From Streptomyces sp. MP131-18 (lineage in GTDB: Bacteria > Actinomycetota > Actinomycetes > Streptomycetales > Streptomycetaceae): DNA of 64,000 bases. A model generated the notes under the pieces. It was not told the DNA's origin. It saw only the letters and a program-made list of their open reading frames with translations, and did no database searches. The stretch covers positions 1-64,000 of the forward strand of contig NZ_LZNS01000001.1 of the NCBI RefSeq assembly GCF_001984575.1, read 5' to 3'. The position numbers were made by a program, and so were the translations under genes. Shown piece by piece: positions 32,988 through 41,101 of this stretch; position 1 is the stretch's first letter; every line of letters starts with the position of its first letter.

Positions 32988-34271
32988 TCAGTGGTTCTGC
33001 GCGGTGCGGTGATGCGCGGTCAGCCGCTCCAGTGCGGGCACGATCTCCGGCGGCGAGGGAGCGGCCAGCCGGTCGGCCTTGAGTCGGGCGGCGCCCTCGC
33101 CGAAGGCGGGCTCGTCGAGGACGCGGACGAGCTGGCGGCGCAGCTCGCGCGGGGTGAGGCCCTGCGGGTCGACCAGCGGTCCGGCGCCGCGCAGGGCCGC
33201 GTAGCGGGCCGCGACCCGCTCGTCCCAGGTGGGGACGGGCAGGATGACCTGGGGGACCCCGTGGGTGGCCGCGACGGAGAAGGTGCCCCAGCCGCCGTGG
33301 TGGACGATGGCGGCGCACGAGGGCAGCAGCTGGTTGAGGGGGACGAAGTCCACCGCGCGCACGTTCTCGGGCAGCGGGCCGATGCCGGTGAGCTGGGCCC
33401 GGTTGAGCGTGGCGACGACCTCGATGTCGAGACCGGCGGCGGTCTCCAGCGTCTCTTCGAGGGGGAAGCCCGTGTCCTTCCCGAACAGGGCGCGCGAGCT
33501 GACGCCGAGAGTGAGGCAGACGCGGGGGCGGGCCGGCGGTTCGCGCAGCCAGTCCGGCAGGACGGCGGCCTCGTTGTAGGGGACCCACCGCAGGGGAACG
33601 GTGCGGGTGTCCAGTGGCAGCCGGGCGGCCTGCGGGACCAGGTCGAGGCTCCACTGGCCGAGGATCAGGTCTTCGCCGAAGTCGAGGTGGTGGCGTTCGA
33701 GCAGCGGGGTCAGCCACCGCGCCATGGGGTCGCGGGCGGCGGACCGGCCGCTCACCTTCTCCCAGCCCCAGCCCATCTTGTCCTGGCCCCACAGGATGCG
33801 GGCGTGGGCGGCTCCGGTCACCCTGGCGGCCACCGCGGCGGGCAGGCACAGCGGGTCCCACAGCACGAGGTCGGGCCGCCAGGAGCGGGTGAACCCGATC
33901 AGCTCGGCGACCATGCCCTTGTCCGGGTCCCCGAGCGGGTAGCACTGGCCGATGATCGCCATGAGGCGGGCCTGTAACTGCTCCCAGTCCCCCGGACCGC
34001 TGCCCACGACGTCGAGGGCGAAGGCGTCGGGCGGGATGTCGAGCCGGCTGCCCTCCTCCTCGGTCCGGTCCTCCTGCTGGGCGACCACCGTGTCCCCCAC
34101 CGGGACGGCGATGAGACCGGCGCCGGTGACCGTTGCGGCCATGTCGTCCGACCCCATGCCGGGGTGACCCACCACGCACACCTCGTGGCCCGCGCTCTGC
34201 AGAGCCCAGGCGAGCGGTATGACGGGGTACAGGTGCGACGTCGACGGGAACGTCGCGATCATCACGCGCAT
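32988..34271 (-). CDS. GT1-family glycosyltransferase
   Basis: 427 residues from ATG 34271. N-terminal acceptor lobe begins MRVMIATFPSTSHLYPVIPL; the donor lobe has the nucleotide-sugar signature IVHHGGWGTFSVAATHGVPQV and a later WDERVAARY. This is the fold of macrolide and aromatic-polyketide deoxysugar transferases. With the aminosugar N-methyltransferase next to it, the donor is probably a dTDP-aminodeoxysugar and the acceptor the angucyclinone. It is 34 bases after that methyltransferase. Confidence 0.9.
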   Translation of the reverse strand: MRVMIATFPSTSHLYPVIPLAWALQSAGHEVCVVGHPGMGSDDMAATVTGAGLIAVPVGDTVVAQQEDRTEEEGSRLDIPPDAFALDVVGSGPGDWEQLQARLMAIIGQCYPLGDPDKGMVAELIGFTRSWRPDLVLWDPLCLPAAVAARVTGAAHARILWGQDKMGWGWEKVSGRSAARDPMARWLTPLLERHHLDFGEDLILGQWSLDLVPQAARLPLDTRTVPLRWVPYNEAAVLPDWLREPPARPRVCLTLGVSSRALFGKDTGFPLEETLETAAGLDIEVVATLNRAQLTGIGPLPENVRAVDFVPLNQLLPSCAAIVHHGGWGTFSVAATHGVPQVILPVPTWDERVAARYAALRGAGPLVDPQGLTPRELRRQLVRVLDEPAFGEGAARLKADRLAAPSPPEIVPALERLTAHHRTAQNH

Positions 34272-34305
34272 GTCGTCTCCTCCTCTGCCCACGGGCGGAC
34301 GTGCC

Positions 34306-35046
34306 TCACCCGCGGGTCCCGATGAACATGCCGCGGCCGTTGGGGCCGCCCTCCTGGAACTCGGCTTCGACGCCCGCGCGCGCGAATCCGGCAAGGTACT
34401 CCTCGCGCGAGAACAACGAATGGATCTCGGTCTCGGTGAAGTCCCGGATGCCCTGCGCATTGGCGACGGTGTAACGGACGGTCATCCGGCTCCTCCCGCC
34501 CTCCCTGACGGAGTGGGACACGCGGCTGATGACGTGGCCCCGTTCGTGGGTCACGGCTCCGGAGACGAATCCGTCGAGGAATTTCTCGGGGAACCACCAG
34601 GGCTCCGCAATGACGACTCCGCCCGGATTGACGTGCCGCACGAGGCTCGCGATGGCCTCGTGGAGCTGCCCGACCGACGTCATGTAGCCGAGCGAGAAGC
34701 ACATGCACGTGACGACGTCGAAGCGCTGCCCCAGGTCGAAGTCGCGCATGTCACCGGCGTGAATGGTGACGCCCGGAAGTTTCCGTTGCGCCAGCTCCCG
34801 CATTCCGGCGGAGAGTTCGAGGCCCGCGACCGTGGTGAAGCGTTCACGGAAACGCCGCAGATGCTCCCCCGTTCCGCAGGCCACGTCGAGCACGGAGTCG
34901 GCTCCGGGGCGTTTTGCCACGGCGATGTCCGCGATCGAGTCGGCTTCCGCGGCCCAGTCACGGCCTCGTCCGGAGTGGATCATGTCGTAGATGTCGGCGT
35001 GCTCTCGGCTGTAGGCCATTGATTCCACGGCCGGGTCGACGGTCAT
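34306..35046 (-). CDS. dTDP-aminosugar N,N-dimethyltransferase (TylM1/DesVI-like)
   Basis: 246 residues. YDMIHSGRGRDWAAEA at the start, the SAM motif LDVACGTGEHLRRF, GDMRDFDLG, EPWWFPEKFLDGFVSG and GGPNGRGMFIG together match the DesVI/TylM1 group that dimethylates the 3-amino group of dTDP-deoxysugars. It predicts a dimethylamino sugar on the product. The aminotransferase and dehydratases for such a sugar are not in this window. Confidence 0.88.
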   Translation of the reverse strand: MTVDPAVESMAYSREHADIYDMIHSGRGRDWAAEADSIADIAVAKRPGADSVLDVACGTGEHLRRFRERFTTVAGLELSAGMRELAQRKLPGVTIHAGDMRDFDLGQRFDVVTCMCFSLGYMTSVGQLHEAIASLVRHVNPGGVVIAEPWWFPEKFLDGFVSGAVTHERGHVISRVSHSVREGGRSRMTVRYTVANAQGIRDFTETEIHSLFSREEYLAGFARAGVEAEFQEGGPNGRGMFIGTRG

Positions 35047-35453
35047 CAGGGATCTCCTTCTGCCACTCGGGACTTTCCCGTTCGGGCGAGCAGCCTGGGC
35101 GGTGAACGTTCGGGCCGTAGCCGTGGCGGACCGGCGCCGCCGGCCACCCCCGCCTGGTCATCCGGCGGTAATCGGGCGGGAATTCCGAATCCACGCAGGA
35201 CTCATTCGCGCCCACTTCCCGAGTAACCGCTCTGGCGTTCAGGAACGACCCTTTCCTCCGCATGCACACGTGTTACCGGCTACGGGCGCACCGGGTGGTG
35301 CGCACAGCCCTGCACGTGAATTCAGCGGTCGATCCCGCCGCTGCCCAGGGCACAATACCCGCCTGGCGTACGGCACATGCCGGGGAATTCTTCCGGGCCG
35401 GGAACGCCTGCCGTCCGACGGCCCGCATTCCGCACGGCTCACGGCGCATTCCT
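35047..35453. other. Intergenic region upstream of the glycosylation genes
   Basis: About 400 bases between the N-methyltransferase start and the terminator of the rmlA-like gene. It should hold the promoter for the minus-strand glycosylation/P450 transcript. No protein-like frame was found on either strand and no operator was identified. Confidence 0.45.
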
Positions 35454-35496
35454 GCCCGCCTGAGGGGCCGGCGCCGGCCCGGCCCCTCAGGCGGGC
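35454..35496. terminator. Strong 18-bp hairpin at the end of the rmlA-like gene
   Basis: A perfect 18-bp stem (35454-35471 with 35479-35496) and 7-base loop. It contains the TGA stop of the thymidylyltransferase (35489-35487), so the gene's last codons are part of the stem. Confidence 0.85.
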
Positions 35497-36550
35497 ACCT
35501 TGACCCGGGTGTGGTCGCCGACGAACAGCCGGTGGTGAACGGCCCGTTCCGGGGCGGGGCCGACCGTGGCCCCGCGCCCGATCAGCGAGCCGTGCAGGCC
35601 GGTGACGTGGGAGATCCGGGCACCGTCGAGGACGATCGAGTAGTCGATGTGGGTGCGGCGCAGCTCGCAGCCCTTGCCGAGGGAGGTGTGCGGTCCGATG
35701 TGGCTGTCCTCCACCACGGTCTGGGCGCCGATGGCCGGACCTTCGATACAGGAACGGGTCACGCGGGCGCCGGCCTCGATCACGACCGGCCCGCTGAGGC
35801 GGCTGGCGCCGTCCACGCTGCCGTTCAGCGAGGTGCGCAGGCCGCCCAGCAGGTGCCGGTCGCACTCCAGCACGTCCTGGACGCGCCCGGTCTCGCGCCA
35901 GTAGCCGGTGTACCGGCTGACCTCGACGCGGGCGCCGCCGTCGAGCAGCCGCTGAACGGCATCGGTGATCTCCAGTTCACCGCGCGCTGGGGCCGATGGC
36001 GGCGACGGCCTCGTGGATGGCGGGCGTGAAGAAGTACACGCCGACGAGCGCGAGATCGCTGCGCGGGGGTGCGCGGCTTCTCGACCAGCCGCAGCAGGGT
36101 GCCGTCCCCGTTCAGCTCGGCGATGCCGAACGCCTCAGGATTCCGCACCGGGTGGACGACCAGTTGGGCGTCCGGCCGCCCGGCGCGGAAGGCGTCCGCG
36201 ACGCTCTTGACGCCCTCGGGCAGCATGTTGTCGCCGAGGTGGAGCACGAAGTCGTCGTCGCCCAGGAAGTTCCGGACGAGCCGCACGCAGTGCGCGAGCC
36301 CGAGGGGCGCGTCCTGGCGGATGTACTCGACCTTCAGGCCGAAACGGCGGCCGTCGCCGATGGCGGCCATGATCTCCGGGGCCCGGTCGCCGACGACGAT
36401 CCCGGCTTCCGTGACGGACAGGTCTGCGATGTTGGCGAGGACGTGTTCGAGGACGGACTTGTTGGCAACCGGAATCAGCTGCTTGGGCATCGAGTAGCTG
36501 AAGGGGCGCAGGCGCGTGCCCGCGCCCCCGGACAGCACGAGGGCCTTCAT
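35487..36550 (-). pseudogene. Glucose-1-phosphate thymidylyltransferase broken by two indels
   Basis: The start (MKALVLSGGAGTRLRPFSY) and the C-terminal left-handed helix part (GARVTRSCIEGPAIGAQ) match the long RmlA/StrD type that makes dTDP-glucose. The frame is lost at two places. In the C5 run at 36065-36069 one base is extra: removing it restores VEKPRTPRSDLALVGVYFF. Near 35982-35986, in a GC-dinucleotide run, two bases appear missing: adding them restores PSARGELEITDAVQ. Repaired, the gene is 1065 nt, 354 residues, the usual length. Either a recent pseudogene or two sequencing errors. As given, no complete protein results. Confidence 0.85.
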
Positions 36551-36606
36551 GGCGTTCCTCTCCGCCGCACGCGCGGCGTGCGGCGGGCCGCGGCGGCTCG
36601 GGGACA

Positions 36607-36647
36607 GCAGGGGCTGCCGCCCGCATGCGGCGGGTGGCAGCCCCTGC
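36607..36647. terminator. Hairpin downstream of the MFS exporter gene
   Basis: A 12-bp perfect stem (36607-36618 with 36636-36647), continued by five more pairs after one mismatch, lies 19 bases after the exporter stop on the minus strand and ahead of the rmlA-like gene. Confidence 0.75.
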
Positions 36648-36665
36648 GAAGGACAGACGTCGGGT

Positions 36666-38258
36666 TCAGCTCTTGGCCGGCTCTTCTTGCAGGCCGGGGG
36701 CCGCGGGTGACGTCTCGGCGCCCGCGGCCGGCTCGGCCGCCGCCTCCTCCTCGGCCGCCGCCGGCCTGATCTGACGCAGCAGGAACGACACGGCCAGTGC
36801 CATCAGCAGCATCAGCGGCGCGGCGACGAACGAGTTGACCTGGAGGCCGCGGGCGAAAGCCTCGCGCGCCGCGGCGGCCAGCGTCTCACCGGCCTGGTCG
36901 GGCAGCCGGGCGGCGGCCTCCAGGGCGGAGGCGAGGGTGTCCTCGGCTCCCGCCGGTACGCCGTCGGGGTAGTCCTGGTCCATCTGGCCCCGGTACACCG
37001 CGGTACCGATGCTGCCGATGACGGCGATGCCGAGCGCGCCGCCGAACTCGTTGGACGTCTCGGAGATCGCGGCCGCGGGTCCGGCCTGGTCGGGTGGTGC
37101 GGCGCCGACGATCATGTCGATACCGAGGGCGGAGACGGGGGCGAGCCCGGCGAACATCAGTACCGAGGCGAACATCACGAGGCCGGGCCCGGAGGATGCG
37201 GAAACGCCCCACAGCACGGCGAAGCCGGCGGCCGCGAGCACCATTCCGGCGCCGAACACGTACGCCGGGCGCACCTTGCCCACGATGGCGGAGGCGGCGA
37301 GGGCCGCCACCATGCCGGAGAGCACGGCGGGCAGCAGCCACAGGCCGGCCCGGAGCGGCGAGAGTTCCAGGACGCTCTGGAGGAACTGCGCCACGACGAA
37401 CTGGACGCCCATCAGGAACATGACGGTCAGCAGGAGCGTCGACAGCGAGGCGCTGAACGCCCGGTTGGCGAAGAGGCGGACGTCCAGCAGCGGGTGTTCC
37501 AGAGTGCGCTGGCGGCGGATGAACACGTAGCCGACGAGCACCCCGGCCAGGATGGCCGCGCTGGGCACGGGCTGGAGGCCGTGCTTGGCGACTTCCTTGA
37601 GGCCGTAGATCGCGGCCAGGACGGCGGCCAGCGACAGCAGAGAACTGGCGAGGTCGACGCGCCCGCCCTCGGGGTTGCGGTACTCGGGCAGCAGGAAGGG
37701 GCCGAGGGCGAGCAGCAGCACCATCACGGGCACCGCGAGCAGGAAGGCCGAGCCCCACCAGAAGTATTCGAGGAGCACGCCGCCGACGACGGGGCCGAGC
37801 GCCCCGCCCAGCATGAAGCTGGTCGACCACACGGTGATCGCGGTGGTGCGCTGGGCGGGCGAGGGGAACATGTTGCGGATCAAGGACAGGGTGGAGGGCG
37901 CGAGGCAGGCCCCGGCGATGCCCAGGATGGCGCGGGTCACGATCAGCATTTCCGGCGTCTGGGCATACGCGGTGAGGACCGAGGCAATGCCGAACGCCCC
38001 CGCGCCCCACATCAGCAGCCGTCGCCGCCCCACCCGGTCGCCCAGGGTTCCCATGGTGACGAGGAACCCGGCGATGAGGAAGCCGTAGATGTCGGTGATC
38101 CATAACAGCTGCGAGCTGGAGGGGTTCAGATCTGCGCTCATCTGCGGCACGGCCAGGTGCAGCAGGGTCAGGTCCATCGTGACCAGCATGGACGGAAGCG
38201 CGAGAACGGCGAGGCCGATCCATTCGCGTTTCGTGGCCCGCGGCGGGCTCTCGGACAT
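36666..38258 (-). CDS. MFS multidrug exporter, 14-helix DHA2 type
   Basis: 530 residues with about 14 membrane segments. MTMGTLGDRVGRRRLLMWG-like loop (LGDRVGRRR) between helices 2 and 3 and GxxxGPVxGG (GGALGPVVGG) in helix 5 are antiporter motifs. A Glu/Ala-rich cytoplasmic tail ends the protein. Relatives JadL and LanJ export angucyclines. Its promoter carries a SoxR-like box with a 19-bp spacer, suggesting induction by redox-active product. It follows a 326-base gap after the NarL-type regulator. Confidence 0.9.
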   Translation of the reverse strand: MSESPPRATKREWIGLAVLALPSMLVTMDLTLLHLAVPQMSADLNPSSSQLLWITDIYGFLIAGFLVTMGTLGDRVGRRRLLMWGAGAFGIASVLTAYAQTPEMLIVTRAILGIAGACLAPSTLSLIRNMFPSPAQRTTAITVWSTSFMLGGALGPVVGGVLLEYFWWGSAFLLAVPVMVLLLALGPFLLPEYRNPEGGRVDLASSLLSLAAVLAAIYGLKEVAKHGLQPVPSAAILAGVLVGYVFIRRQRTLEHPLLDVRLFANRAFSASLSTLLLTVMFLMGVQFVVAQFLQSVLELSPLRAGLWLLPAVLSGMVAALAASAIVGKVRPAYVFGAGMVLAAAGFAVLWGVSASSGPGLVMFASVLMFAGLAPVSALGIDMIVGAAPPDQAGPAAAISETSNEFGGALGIAVIGSIGTAVYRGQMDQDYPDGVPAGAEDTLASALEAAARLPDQAGETLAAAAREAFARGLQVNSFVAAPLMLLMALAVSFLLRQIRPAAAEEEAAAEPAAGAETSPAAPGLQEEPAKS

Positions 38259-38315
38259 CAGCAGTGTCTTCCTCTCCTCGACGGCCGAACGGGCTCGGCC
38301 AGGTGGACGCTCAAG

Positions 38316-38346
38316 ACCCTAGAACTTCAAGGCGAGTTGAGGTCAA
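38316..38346 (-). promoter_or_regulatory. SoxR/MerR-type promoter of the MFS exporter
   Basis: On the minus strand a -35 TTGACC (38346-38341) and a -10 TAGGGT (38321-38316) are separated by exactly 19 bases, the long spacer that MerR-family activators twist. The spacer holds an 18-bp dyad, CCTCAA-CTCGCC-TTGAAG (38342-38325), close to the SoxR-box half sites CCTCAA/TTGAGG. Predicted transcription start is about 50 bases before the exporter ATG. Confidence 0.7.
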
Positions 38347-38584
38347 GTGCGGGTCCCTGGAGAGGCGGTGGGCCTGCCCGGCACGCCTCCTGCGTCCCGC
38401 TCCGCCGCCGGGATACCGGCCGTGCCGCGGGCTGTGGAGCGCCCCGACGCCGTGCCGTTCCATTCGGGAACAACACACCGGAACGTACTCACCACTTTCT
38501 TCGCCGCGGTGCAGGGATTCAATCCCCGCTATGTCAGGTCTTCGCGAAGTTGTGCAATGTCTCGGCCGGATACGCCACGCGCCG

Positions 38585-39202
38585 TCAGTTCTGCGCGCCG
38601 CCGAGGGCCGAGGGCACATGACGCGGCAGCAGCCCGACCGATGCGGCTTTCGACACCGCGTCCAGCCGGGAGACAGCCCCGAGTTTGCGGAACACGACGT
38701 GCAGGTGCCGTTTGACCGTTCCGATGCTGATGTCCAGGCTCCGGGCTATCTGCTTGTTCGACAGCGCCTCGGCGGCGAGGGCGAGCACTTCCTGCTGACG
38801 CGGAGAGAGCGTCACCCCCTGGTGGCGGGACGGCTCCGGCGCGGGCGAAAGCTCGCGCACGGCACTGAGCAGGGCGGCCTGGCCGGCGCCCGCCGGCAGG
38901 CACCGGTGGGCCCCCGCCGCGAGGAGGTGCCCGCGATTGACCCCGCGCGTCGCCAGGACCAGCAGCGCGGCACGCGGGACGCGGGCACGCAGGGCACGGA
39001 TGACGCGAACGGCCGCCAGCGGTGGCGGCCACGGTTCGAGAAGGATGACGTGGGGTCGCAGCTCGGCGGCACGGCGCAACATCTCGGCCTCGCCGGCGAC
39101 CGCTCCCAGCACGTGCATGTCCTGATGCGCGGCGAGAAGCTGGAATACCGCTTCTTGGAGCAATTTGTTCTCGCCGGCGAGAAGCACACGGATGACGGGC
39201 AT
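38585..39202 (-). CDS. NarL/LuxR-type regulator with degenerate receiver
   Basis: 205 residues from ATG 39202, preceded by GAGGAAGG. Residues ~1-120 have a receiver fold, but the acidic pair is Gly10-Glu11 (LLAGENK) and the phospho-acceptor position is Glu56 (VILLEPW). The C-terminal HTH (~132-190; LSPRQQEVLALAAEALSNKQIARSL in part, then GTVKRHLHVVFRKLG) is complete. Phosphorylation seems impossible, so activity may depend on level or a ligand. It marks the right edge of the angucycline cluster. Confidence 0.87.
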   Translation of the reverse strand: MPVIRVLLAGENKLLQEAVFQLLAAHQDMHVLGAVAGEAEMLRRAAELRPHVILLEPWPPPLAAVRVIRALRARVPRAALLVLATRGVNRGHLLAAGAHRCLPAGAGQAALLSAVRELSPAPEPSRHQGVTLSPRQQEVLALAAEALSNKQIARSLDISIGTVKRHLHVVFRKLGAVSRLDAVSKAASVGLLPRHVPSALGGAQN

Positions 39203-40174
39203 GGCTTCGCCTTCCTCGTGAATGTTCCCGGTGCGTGTCGTGGGAATCGGCCGGGCGGCCGGCTCGGGTGACCGGGGGGCGCGGGTCGGCCGGAGGCGCC
39301 CGTTCCTCATGGGCGGGGAGTGGAGTCACGCAACAAGCCGGATAAGGCGGACCGCCGTGGTGTGCGCATTGCTTCGCCCCGCGCCGCGCCGTTCGAAGTC
39401 CCGGGCGGCGCGCCATCCGCTTGCGCCCTGCCGCAGGAAGCGGTGTCAGATTCCGGCACCGCCGACCGGTCGGCGGGCGGCTTCCCGGAATCTCTTCGCA
39501 CCGGACGTGGCCCGGCCGCGAGAAGTCGTCCTTCGCGTCATGGCATCTCTCCCCCGTGCCCCCGTAGCAGTTCCCCCTGCGTCCGCTGTGCCGACGGCCC
39601 CCGAGGGCTTCCCGGTGCCTTCCGGACCGACGGCGCGGTCACCCGTGCACGACACCGGATATCGAACACAGGTACACGCCCAGTCATGGTGGGGCAAAGA
39701 CATGAGTGCTGCAACGCCGTTGAACAAGCCAACTTCACCAGCAGGTCATGGCAGCCCAGTGCGGATTACTGCCGATAAAAGCGCCGATATCGCCTTCAGG
39801 GGCTTTTTCTTGCACAGGAACGGTCACCGCGCGGCCCTTCCGCGGCCCGTCCGGCGCGCCCCGGCCCGCCCGGTGACCGCGTCTGAGGAGTCGGTTCTCC
39901 GCATGCCGCACGCGGTGGCCGGAGCGGGCGCCGCCGCTCCGGCCACCGCGGCAGCGGCGGGTGGACGGGCGGCGCGCCGGTGTCCGCAGCACGTTGCCTT
40001 TCCGTACGCGACCGCATGCCGGGCAGGTCAGTGGCGTGGATGCCCGCAAACGGGCGCACGAGCGGCGCGAATCGTATACGTGGCCGGTTGGTGCCCGTCC
40101 CCGTGCGGTCCCGGATGCCCGTCAACACCGGGACCGCGCGGGGACGGACCACCGACCGCCACCGGATTCGCGCG
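39203..40174. other. Long intergenic region at the cluster edge
   Basis: Nearly 1 kb without a convincing gene. The centre (about 39640-39830) is less GC-rich than its surroundings, holds a possible 30-codon ORF on the minus strand, and a hairpin-like AAAAGC...GCTTTTT element around 39776-39806. The promoter of the NarL-type regulator must lie at the left end. Confidence 0.45.
39735..39827 (-). CDS. Possible 30-residue peptide (weak)
   Basis: A GTG at 39827 follows GGAAGGG by seven bases and opens a 30-codon frame ending ...NPHWAAMTCW. Codons are unlike the rest of the window, with many A/T third positions (GTT, CCT, CAA, GAA, AAA). No modification enzymes are adjacent. It could be a real small peptide, a leader, or chance. 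Confidence 0.2.
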   Translation of the reverse strand: MTVPVQEKAPEGDIGAFIGSNPHWAAMTCW

Positions 40175-40321
40175 CTAGCGACGCCCGCGCAGCCGACCGA
40201 GCAGGCGCCTGGCCTGCGCACGCTTCCTCGGGTCCGATGCCGCCCGGCGCGCAGAGGCGATCGCCCTGCGCCCCTGGGGCGTGCGGCTGAACTGCCTGAT
40301 CCGCTGTATCAGTCGGGGCAT
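40175..40321 (-). CDS. Small basic protein, 48 residues
   Basis: Starts at ATG 40321 after a strong GGAGGG with four further bases. The sequence begins MPRLIQRIRQFSRTPQGRR and ends LLGRLRGRR; about a third of residues are Arg or Lys, with an amphipathic helical pattern. Short basic proteins of this look recur in Streptomyces genomes with unknown function; nucleic-acid or membrane binding is plausible. It stands alone. Confidence 0.6.
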   Translation of the reverse strand: MPRLIQRIRQFSRTPQGRRAIASARRAASDPRKRAQARRLLGRLRGRR

Positions 40322-40493
40322 CGTGCCCTCCGGTCCTTCCGTCGTGAAGCAGCCGTACTTCCCGGACGCTTACCCGTTGATGAGCCGACGATGCCTGCCC
40401 GATGGGCGCACGGTCAGCAGCGGGCACCCATCGCCCGGGCCACCACCGCGGGCGAGGACGCCCGAACCGCACACGGGCCGGGCCCTCCCGGCG

Positions 40494-40895
40494 TCAGATG
40501 TGGGCGAGGGCGTCGATCTCGACGAGCATCGCCTCGTTCGGCAGCTCGACGAACACCGTCGTCCGGGAGGGCAGCACCCCGCTCGGGCAGTGCTCCCCGA
40601 CGAAGGCGCCGTACGCCTCGTTCATCGCGGCGAAGTCCTCGCGCCTGGTCAGGTAGACGCGGAACATCAGCACGTCCTCGATGCTTGCGCCGCCCGCGTC
40701 GAGGACGGCCTTCACGTTCTCCAGCGTCCTGCGGGTCTGCGCGCCCACGTCCCCCGGGTGCAGGTACGCGCCGGTGGCCGGGTCCTGCGGGCCCTGGCCC
40801 GAGACCTGCACCAAAGGCCCCTTCCGCAGGCCCTGGGAGAAGTTCCAGGCAGGTGCGGGAGCTGCGTCGGTGTGGATCTGCACCTTGTCGGCCAT
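40494..40895 (-). CDS. RidA-family protein (enamine/imine deaminase)
   Basis: 133 residues from ATG 40895. GPLVQVSGQGPQDP, TLENVKAVLDAGGASIEDV and RTTVFVELPNEAMLVEIDALAHI (in part) match the YjgF/YER057c/RidA family. The catalytic arginine is probably the one in PSRTTV. These proteins hydrolyse reactive imines made by amino-acid-degrading enzymes. It diverges from a D-aminoacylase-type amidohydrolase, consistent with joint use in amino-acid catabolism. Confidence 0.88.
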   Translation of the reverse strand: MADKVQIHTDAAPAPAWNFSQGLRKGPLVQVSGQGPQDPATGAYLHPGDVGAQTRRTLENVKAVLDAGGASIEDVLMFRVYLTRREDFAAMNEAYGAFVGEHCPSGVLPSRTTVFVELPNEAMLVEIDALAHI

Positions 40896-40978
40896 CGTTG
40901 TGCCTCTCTGGTTCCCCGGCAGGTACTGCCGTCCGGTCACGCGTGCGGGGCCGGGAACGACGGGCCGCCGCACCCCCG

Positions 40979-41008
40979 TTGACCTGCGCAAGTCGGCGAT
41001 GCTACAAC
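40979..41008 (+). promoter_or_regulatory. Vegetative-type promoter for the amidohydrolase
   Basis: TTGACC (40979-40984) and TACAAC (41003-41008) with an 18-base spacer, close to the consensus. Expected start is near 41015, leaving an 86-base leader that includes a tiny ORF. Confidence 0.6.
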
Positions 41009-41065
41009 CGCTGCGTTGCGCGGCGCAATCGCCGCCGCGCGGGCGCGGCGCGGGAAGGCGGAGGC

Positions 41066-41101
41066 ATGGGCGGCGGGGCACCAGAACCGGCGCGGCGCTG
41101 A
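41066..41101 (+). CDS. Eleven-codon leader ORF coupled to the amidohydrolase
   Basis: ATG 41066 follows GGAAGG by seven bases and encodes MGGGAPEPARR before TGA at 41099-41101. The TGA shares its A with the ATG of the amidohydrolase (TGATG). No ribosome-binding site of its own stands before the amidohydrolase start, so re-initiation after the leader is likely. Confidence 0.55.
   Translation: MGGGAPEPARR

Noticed and set aside
39446-40049. Several 60-100 codon frames in the gap after the NarL-type regulator
   Set aside because: They are low-complexity GC frames with no ribosome-binding sites or recognisable domains.
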